A stretch of DNA of 49,166 nt from NCBI GenBank assembly GCA_035325905.1, contig DAOKYY010000022.1, positions 1-49,166 of the forward strand, given 5' to 3'. The notes beneath the pieces are model-generated. The model was given only the letters and a program-made list of their open reading frames with translations, was not told where the DNA came from and searched no databases. The position numbers and the translations under genes were made by a program. Shown one piece after another: positions 44,606 through 49,166 of the stretch. Position 1 is the stretch's first letter; each line of letters begins with the position of its first letter. This DNA is from DYGX01 sp035325905 (GTDB lineage Bacteria > Chloroflexota > Anaerolineae > Aggregatilineales > Aggregatilineaceae).

Positions 44606-46399
44606 ATGAACGGTTGGATGGGAAAGCTGCTGGTCGTCGATCTGACGAGCGGGGAGATCAGCACGCAGCCGCTCGATAGGGAAATGGCGCGCCTGTTTAT
44701 CGGCGGGCGCGGCCTGGGCGCGCGCCTGCTGTGGGACCTGGTCGGCCCTGAGGTCGAGCCGCTCTCGCCGGAGAATGCGCTGATCATCGCGACTGGTCCG
44801 ATGACCGGGACGGGCTTCCAGACCAGCAACCGCTTCTCCGTCACGACCAAATCGCCGCAGACCGGGACGGTGCTCGACGCGAACTCCGGCGGGACATGGG
44901 GCATGCGCTTCAAGCGCACCGGCTACGACGCGCTGATCGTCAAGGGACGCGCGCCGCACCCGGTCTGGCTGGAGATCACGCCGGGCGGCGCGGCGCTCAA
45001 GGACGCCTCGCACCTGTGGGGCCAGACGGTCCCGCAGGCGTCCGAGGCGCTGGGGCAGGACAAGAACCGGCGCAACGTGCTGTGCATCGGCCCGGCGGGC
45101 GAGAACCTGGTCCGCTTCGCCGCGATCATGAACGACGTGTCGCGCTCGGCGGCGCGCGGCGGCGTCGGCGCGGTGATGGGCAGCAAGAATCTAAAAGCCA
45201 TCGTGGTCGAGGGCGATCTGCGCGTCGATTTCGCGGACAAGGACCGCTTCCGCTTCATCCAGTACGAAGCGACCAAGATGCTCAAGGCCAACCCGGTCAC
45301 GTCGCAGGCGCTGCCGGAATTCGGTACGCCGGTGATGATGAACATCCTGAACGGGCTGGGCGCGCTGCCGACGCGCAATTTTCAGCAGACCTTCTTCGAG
45401 CACGCCGAGGCGATCAGCGGCGAGGCGATCACGGACCAGATTCTGGTCGACAACGACGCGTGCTGGGCCTGCCCGATCGGCTGCACGCGCGTTACCCAGA
45501 CCTCGCGCGCAAAAGGCGAAGGCCCCGAATACGAGTCGGCCTGGGCGTTCGGCGCGGCTTGCGGCGTGCCGGACCTCGAAACCATCGCTGAAGCCAACTA
45601 CCTGTGCAACGAGCTAGGACTGGACACTATCTCGGCTGGCTCGACCATCGCCTGCGCGATGGAGCTGGCCGAGCGCGGGCTGCTCGATAGCGACCTGCGC
45701 TTTGGCCGGGCGGACCTGCTGCTCGAAACGGTCGAGGCGATGGCTTACCGGCGCGGCCTGGGCGACCTGCTGGCCGAGGGCAGCTATCGCGTGGCGGCGC
45801 GCTGCGGCGCGCCGGAACTGTCGATGAGCGTCAAGAAGCTGGAGATGCCCGCCTACGACGCGCGCGGGATGCAGGGCCAGGGGCTGCTGTTCGCGACCAG
45901 CAACCGGGGCGCGTGCCACATGCGCGGCAATATGCTGGGGCTGGAGGCGCTCGGCCTGCCCAAGCTGATCGACCGCCTGCAAGTGCAGGGCAAGGCCAGC
46001 TACGTTATTCTCAACCAGAACTCGAACAGCATTCAGGACTCGCTGGTCGCCTGCAAGTTCGCCAACATCGCCGTCGCGGACGAGTATTTCGCGCGGGCGC
46101 TGACTGCGCTGACCGGGATCGAGTTCCCGACCGGCGAGATGATCCGGGCTGGCGAGCGCATCTGGACGCTGGAACGGCTCTATAATCTGCGTGAGGGCTT
46201 CACCCGCGCCGACGATACGCTGCCGCCGCGCCTGCTGACCGAGCCGGCGACCGGCAACAGCGCCGGCGAGGTGAATCATCTGGAGCCGATGTTAGAGGAA
46301 TACTATCGCGCGCGCGGCTGGACGACCGAAGGCGTGCCGCGCCCGGCCAAGCTGGCCGAGCTTGGGCTGGCCGAGCTGGCGGGGGAGATGCTGCAATGA
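44606..46399 (+). CDS. aldehyde ferredoxin oxidoreductase (tungsten type)
   Basis: 597 aa; oxidises aldehydes to carboxylic acids with ferredoxin as acceptor. The N-terminal domain binds the bis-pterin cofactor ('GGRGLGARLLWDLV', 'ARGGVGAVMGSKNLKAIVV'). The 4Fe-4S ligands are Cys286-x2-Cys289-x3-Cys293 ('CWACPIGC') and Cys483 ('DSLVACKF'). 'GPEYES' near 310 and 'NRGACH' with His438 supply the expected active-site Glu and His. The start is set at 44606 (AAAAAGGA upstream), where the conserved 'GWMGKLLVVDL' begins; an open frame reaching back into rhaEW is not coding. It is coupled to the next gene by a 4-bp ATGA overlap. Lactaldehyde is a likely substrate from context. Confidence 0.95.
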   Translation: MNGWMGKLLVVDLTSGEISTQPLDREMARLFIGGRGLGARLLWDLVGPEVEPLSPENALIIATGPMTGTGFQTSNRFSVTTKSPQTGTVLDANSGGTWGMRFKRTGYDALIVKGRAPHPVWLEITPGGAALKDASHLWGQTVPQASEALGQDKNRRNVLCIGPAGENLVRFAAIMNDVSRSAARGGVGAVMGSKNLKAIVVEGDLRVDFADKDRFRFIQYEATKMLKANPVTSQALPEFGTPVMMNILNGLGALPTRNFQQTFFEHAEAISGEAITDQILVDNDACWACPIGCTRVTQTSRAKGEGPEYESAWAFGAACGVPDLETIAEANYLCNELGLDTISAGSTIACAMELAERGLLDSDLRFGRADLLLETVEAMAYRRGLGDLLAEGSYRVAARCGAPELSMSVKKLEMPAYDARGMQGQGLLFATSNRGACHMRGNMLGLEALGLPKLIDRLQVQGKASYVILNQNSNSIQDSLVACKFANIAVADEYFARALTALTGIEFPTGEMIRAGERIWTLERLYNLREGFTRADDTLPPRLLTEPATGNSAGEVNHLEPMLEEYYRARGWTTEGVPRPAKLAELGLAELAGEMLQ

Positions 46400-47007
46400 T
46401 CGACCAACGCGTCTATGAGATGTTTCGCGACATCGGTCGCGATATGTACGTGCACAACCTGGTTTCGTCGCATGGCGGCAATATCAGCGTGCGCTTCGGG
46501 GACCGCATCCTGATCAAACGGCGCGGCGCGATGCTGGGCCGCCTCAAGCCGCACGACATCATCGAGACGGGACTGGAGAAGAACGATAGCGGCGTGGCGC
46601 TAGCCTCGACCGAGCTAATCGTCCACCGCGCGATCTACAAGGCGACGCCCGCGCTGGCGGTCGTGCACGCCCACCCGCGCCGCTCGATCGCGCTCTCGCT
46701 GGTGCGCGACGAGATCGTGCCGATTGACAACGAAGGGTCGTACCTGCTCAAAAAGGTCCCGGTGGTCTCGGTCGAGTTCGCGTCCGGCACGAAGCAGATG
46801 GCCGACGCCATCGCCGACGCGCTGCGCTCGTATAAGTGCGTGTTCCTGCGCGGGCATGGCAGCTTCGCCACCGGGCAGACGCTGGATGAAGCGTTTCAGT
46901 GGACCGACGCGCTCGAAGAAGCGGCGGAGATCATCTTCTACGCCAAGCAGCTGAATGAGGAGATGATCGAATACCGCCGCATGAGCGACTCGTACACCAA
47001 GTGGTAG
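46396..47007 (+). CDS. class II aldolase/adducin-family protein (second)
   Basis: 203 aa. The zinc and catalytic positions of FucA are present: Glu73 ('STEL'), His91 and His93 ('VHAHP') and His154 ('GHGSF'), plus the phosphate-loop 'SHGGNISVRF' near 25-34. It resembles archaeal and anaerobe FucA-like aldolases more than the aldolase at 32841. It overlaps the AOR stop codon by 4 bp and the next frame begins at its own stop, so these genes are translated together. It could produce the aldehyde that AOR consumes; the phosphorylated ketose is not known. Confidence 0.9.
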   Translation: MIDQRVYEMFRDIGRDMYVHNLVSSHGGNISVRFGDRILIKRRGAMLGRLKPHDIIETGLEKNDSGVALASTELIVHRAIYKATPALAVVHAHPRRSIALSLVRDEIVPIDNEGSYLLKKVPVVSVEFASGTKQMADAIADALRSYKCVFLRGHGSFATGQTLDEAFQWTDALEEAAEIIFYAKQLNEEMIEYRRMSDSYTKW

Positions 47008-47021
47008 CGGGGCCGCGAGCC

Positions 47022-47312
47022 GTGGCGCAGATTAAAACGATCACGCTGCTGGCGCAATTGCGCGCGCTGGCTGGAGACAAAACCATCAGCCTGACGGTCG
47101 AGGACGGCGCGACGGTGCGCGACCTGCTGCGTGCGCTGGCGGCGGCCTATCCCGCGCTGGGCGCGCGTGTGCTCGATGCTGATTGCGCGCTGCGCCCGGA
47201 GATGCAGCTTGTGATCGATGGGCGGCACGTCAGCCTGCTGCCCGAAGGTCTGGACACGCCGGTCGCCGGGGCGCGGGAGCTGATGCTGGTGCCGCCGATC
47301 TCCGGTGGGTGA
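47022..47312 (+). CDS. MoaD/ThiS-like ubiquitin-fold sulfur carrier
   Basis: About 96 aa from GTG 47022; a GTG at 47001 overlapping the previous stop is the alternative. Beta-grasp pattern: 'KTITLLAQLRALAGDKTISL', 'DGATVRDLLRALAAAYPALGARVLD' (in short blocks), and the hallmark C-terminal 'ISGG' that is thiocarboxylated in sulfur carriers. MoaD-like genes often sit beside AOR genes, where they are thought to supply dithiolene sulfur for the tungstopterin cofactor. Here it directly follows AOR and the aldolase. Confidence 0.87.
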   Translation: MAQIKTITLLAQLRALAGDKTISLTVEDGATVRDLLRALAAAYPALGARVLDADCALRPEMQLVIDGRHVSLLPEGLDTPVAGARELMLVPPISGG

Positions 47313-47322
47313 GGGAGATGTT

Positions 47323-48591
47323 GTGAACGTAGAGCTTGCCTACGGCAAAACGGGCCTGCCGCTCGCGCTGCCGGATGACCTGGACGTGACTGTGATCGAG
47401 CCGCGCTACGTCGCGGGGCTGCCGGACCCGGCGGCGGCGCTCGACCAGGCGCTGCGCGCTCCGATCGGCTCCGCCCCGCTGGCGGATTTCGTGCGGTCGT
47501 CGGACCGGGTGGGAATCGTGTTCAGCGACATCACGCGCCCGACGCCGAACGAGATCATCCTGCCCGCGATCCTGCGCGCGCTGGCGCATGTGCCGGACGC
47601 GCAGATCACGCTGTTCAACGCGACCGGCACGCACCGCCCGAACACCGGCGCCGAGCTACGGCAGATGCTTGGCGCCGGCATCGTCGACCGCTTCCATATC
47701 GTGCAGAACGACGCGCGCGCCGAGGACGATCACGTACTGGTTGGCGAGACACCCGGCGGAAACGCGATCTGGCTGCTGCGCGAGTTTGTTGCGTGCGACG
47801 TGCACATCCTGACCGGCTTCATCGAGCCGCACTTTTTCGCCGGGTTTTCGGGCGGCGGCAAGGCGATCATGCCGGGGCTGGCGCGGCTGGACACGATCAT
47901 GCGCAATCACCGCGCCGCGCACATTGACGATCCGCGCGCCCGCTGGGGGATCACCGAAGGCAACCCGCTGTGGGAAGACGTGCGCGCCGCCGCGCGGATG
48001 GTCCCGCAGACGGTTTTGGTCAACGTCACGCTTAACCGCGACAAGCAGATCACGGCGGTCTTCACGGGCGATCTCGAAGCGGCGCACGCGCAGGGCTGCG
48101 CTTACGTCAAAGAGCACGCGATGCAGCCTGTGCCTGCGCCGTTCGACGTGGTCATCACCAGCAACTCCGGCTATCCGCTCGATCTCAACGTGTACCAGTC
48201 GGTGAAAGGTATGAGCGCCGCGGCGCAGATCGTGCGGCCCGGCGGGACGATTATCATCGCCGCCGACTGCTGGGACGGCCTGCCGGAGCACGGCGAGTAC
48301 CGGCGCTTGCTGGCCGGGGCGCACAGCACCGCCGAGATTCTCAATATGGTGCGCGCGCCGGGTTTTGCCTCGCAGGATATGTGGCAGGTGCAGGTCCAGG
48401 CGCTGATCGCGCAGCAGGCTGAGGTCTTGTTCTACAGCCACAACCTGACGGATGACCAGCTGCGAGACGCGCTGCTGACGCCCTGCCGCGACATTGGCGC
48501 GGCGTTGGAGCAGCTTCGTGCGCGTTACGGCGACGATATGACGGTCTGCGTGCTGCCCGAAGGCCCGCAGACGATCCCGTATGTGGCTTAA
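47323..48591 (+). CDS. larA: LarA-family nickel-pincer racemase/epimerase
   Basis: 422 aa. Lactate-racemase-type enzymes use a covalent nickel pincer cofactor (NPN). The key residues of Lactobacillus plantarum LarA (His108, His174, Lys184, His200) are matched here by His104, His170, Lys180 and His196, all with the same offset of 4; the Asp-x2-Arg motif lies at 69-72 ('SDITRP'). The cofactor lysine is in 'FSGGGKAIMPG'. The start is GTG 47323, preceded by GAGGGAG; an upstream GTG overlaps the MoaD gene. The larBCE cofactor genes are not in the window. It probably interconverts L- and D-lactate or a related 2-hydroxyacid made from deoxysugars. Last gene of the operon. Confidence 0.92.
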   Translation: MNVELAYGKTGLPLALPDDLDVTVIEPRYVAGLPDPAAALDQALRAPIGSAPLADFVRSSDRVGIVFSDITRPTPNEIILPAILRALAHVPDAQITLFNATGTHRPNTGAELRQMLGAGIVDRFHIVQNDARAEDDHVLVGETPGGNAIWLLREFVACDVHILTGFIEPHFFAGFSGGGKAIMPGLARLDTIMRNHRAAHIDDPRARWGITEGNPLWEDVRAAARMVPQTVLVNVTLNRDKQITAVFTGDLEAAHAQGCAYVKEHAMQPVPAPFDVVITSNSGYPLDLNVYQSVKGMSAAAQIVRPGGTIIIAADCWDGLPEHGEYRRLLAGAHSTAEILNMVRAPGFASQDMWQVQVQALIAQQAEVLFYSHNLTDDQLRDALLTPCRDIGAALEQLRARYGDDMTVCVLPEGPQTIPYVA

Positions 48592-48616
48592 ACGGGACGC
48601 CGCAGAGTGAAATGAG

Positions 48617-48650
48617 CCGGGAGACTCGCGCCGAGTCTCCCGGTTTTTTT
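48617..48650 (+). terminator. strong intrinsic terminator of the rhaB-larA operon
   Basis: A 12-bp perfect GC-rich stem (48617-48628 with 48632-48643), 3-nt loop and seven T (48644-48650), 26 bp past the larA stop codon. Its stem may also serve the convergent gene to the right. Confidence 0.95.
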
Positions 48651-48670
48651 GAGGGTGCGGAGGGTGCCGG

Positions 48671-49153
48671 TTAGTGGATCTGCCCGCGAATCTCGCCGCC
48701 GGGATAGGCGGTGGTGTGGACGTTGACGTAAACCCCGCCGCTCGCCATCAGGTCAAGAAGCTCCGCGAATGTGCCACTAAAGCCGAGCGCCGGGCGGGGG
48801 ATCAGGTTCGCCTCGGTAAAGCTCCCTTCGATCAGCACGCCGTTCTGCGTGACCGGCGGCGCAGCGGGGCCGAACAGGAAGACGATCGGCGGGCCGCTGG
48901 CGCCTGCCCCGCCCAGGTGAATATGCGCGACCGTCACGTCCTCGATGTTGGCGACGATCAGCTTGTAGCTGATCTCGGTGCCATCCTTGTTAAGCTGGAA
49001 GATCGCCTGACCCTGCGCTTGCGTCTCGACACCGGGCGCTTCCTGCGAGAGATGCGCCCGGAAATTGCGCGGCGACCCGGCCAGCGCCGGGACGGCCAGC
49101 GACAAAATCACCAGCCAGCCGAGCAGCGCGATCCTTAACCGTCGTGATTTCAT
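48671..49153 (-). CDS. secreted CHRD-domain protein
   Basis: 160 aa with a signal peptide ending near PALAG. The CHRD domain fills the rest: 'FRAHLSQEAPGVETQAQGQAIFQL' (in part), 'ISYKLIVANIEDVTVAHIHLG', 'GPPIVFLFG' and the closing 'HTTAYPGGEIRGQI'. CHRD domains occur in chordin and in many bacterial secreted proteins of unknown function. GGAGG precedes the ATG near the window's right edge. It converges on the rhamnose operon and shows no functional tie to it. Confidence 0.92.
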   Translation of the reverse strand: MKSRRLRIALLGWLVILSLAVPALAGSPRNFRAHLSQEAPGVETQAQGQAIFQLNKDGTEISYKLIVANIEDVTVAHIHLGGAGASGPPIVFLFGPAAPPVTQNGVLIEGSFTEANLIPRPALGFSGTFAELLDLMASGGVYVNVHTTAYPGGEIRGQIH

Positions 49154-49166
49154 TGTGGCTGCCTCC

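Noticed and set aside
47305..47322. upstream GTG start for larA
   Set aside because: It would overlap the MoaD-like gene and lacks a ribosome site, while GTG 47323 has GAGGGAG just before it.

Overview
The window is a GC-rich bacterial chromosome segment with no rRNA, tRNA, CRISPR or transposase that I can see. It carries 41 protein genes, and nearly two thirds of it encodes ABC importers and carbohydrate catabolism. The mix of features suggests a heterotrophic Chloroflexota (Anaerolineae-like) bacterium: many sugar and peptide importers whose binding proteins have non-lipoprotein signal peptides ending in Ala-Gln, a fused RhaEW protein, LutABC, and a tungsten-type aldehyde ferredoxin oxidoreductase. 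This assignment is inference, not a database result.

Layout. 0.4-4.4 kb (+): a family-5 binding protein and two Dpp-type permeases. 4.4-7.1 kb (-): a DUF421 membrane protein with a beta-sandwich partner, a DUF1440-like membrane protein and an SDR oxidoreductase. 7.3-11.6 kb (-): a complete Fbp/Pot-type importer (binding protein, fused double permease, ATPase) with a promoter and a terminator. 11.6-17.6 kb (-): an alpha-glucoside-type CUT1 importer (binding protein, AglF-like and AglG-like permeases) with a GH63/trehalase-like hydrolase. 17.7-21.8 kb (-): an OsmC protein and a second Dpp-type set. 22.0-24.7 kb: a MoCo-sulfurase-like PLP enzyme (-) and an orphan ABC-2-like membrane protein (+). 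24.8-28.9 kb (+): a third Dpp-type set. Its first permease gene is split by a 100-N gap that is almost certainly a scaffolding artefact, because identical 55-bp sequences flank it.

29.0-48.6 kb is the core of the window: a divergent L-rhamnose/deoxysugar catabolic supercluster around a DeoR-family repressor. Rightwards runs an operon of about 14 kb: RhaB, a four-gene sugar importer, RhaI, RhaEW, an aldehyde ferredoxin oxidoreductase, a second class II aldolase, a MoaD-like protein and a LarA-type nickel racemase, ending at a strong terminator. Leftwards run a FucA-like aldolase, LutABC and a TIM-barrel sugar epimerase. Together they give a route rhamnose -> rhamnulose -> rhamnulose-1-P -> DHAP + L-lactaldehyde -> L-lactate -> pyruvate, with extra modules for aldehyde oxidation by ferredoxin and for 2-hydroxyacid racemisation. 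Helically phased GAAA/TTTC repeats at both divergent promoters, and just behind the rhaB promoter, look like operators for the DeoR protein.

Two themes recur. Each of the six importer binding-protein genes is followed by a perfect GC-rich hairpin. Four of the six importers have no ATPase gene visible beside them (for the first, upstream lies outside the window), implying shared ATPases encoded elsewhere. A CHRD-domain protein (-) closes the window.
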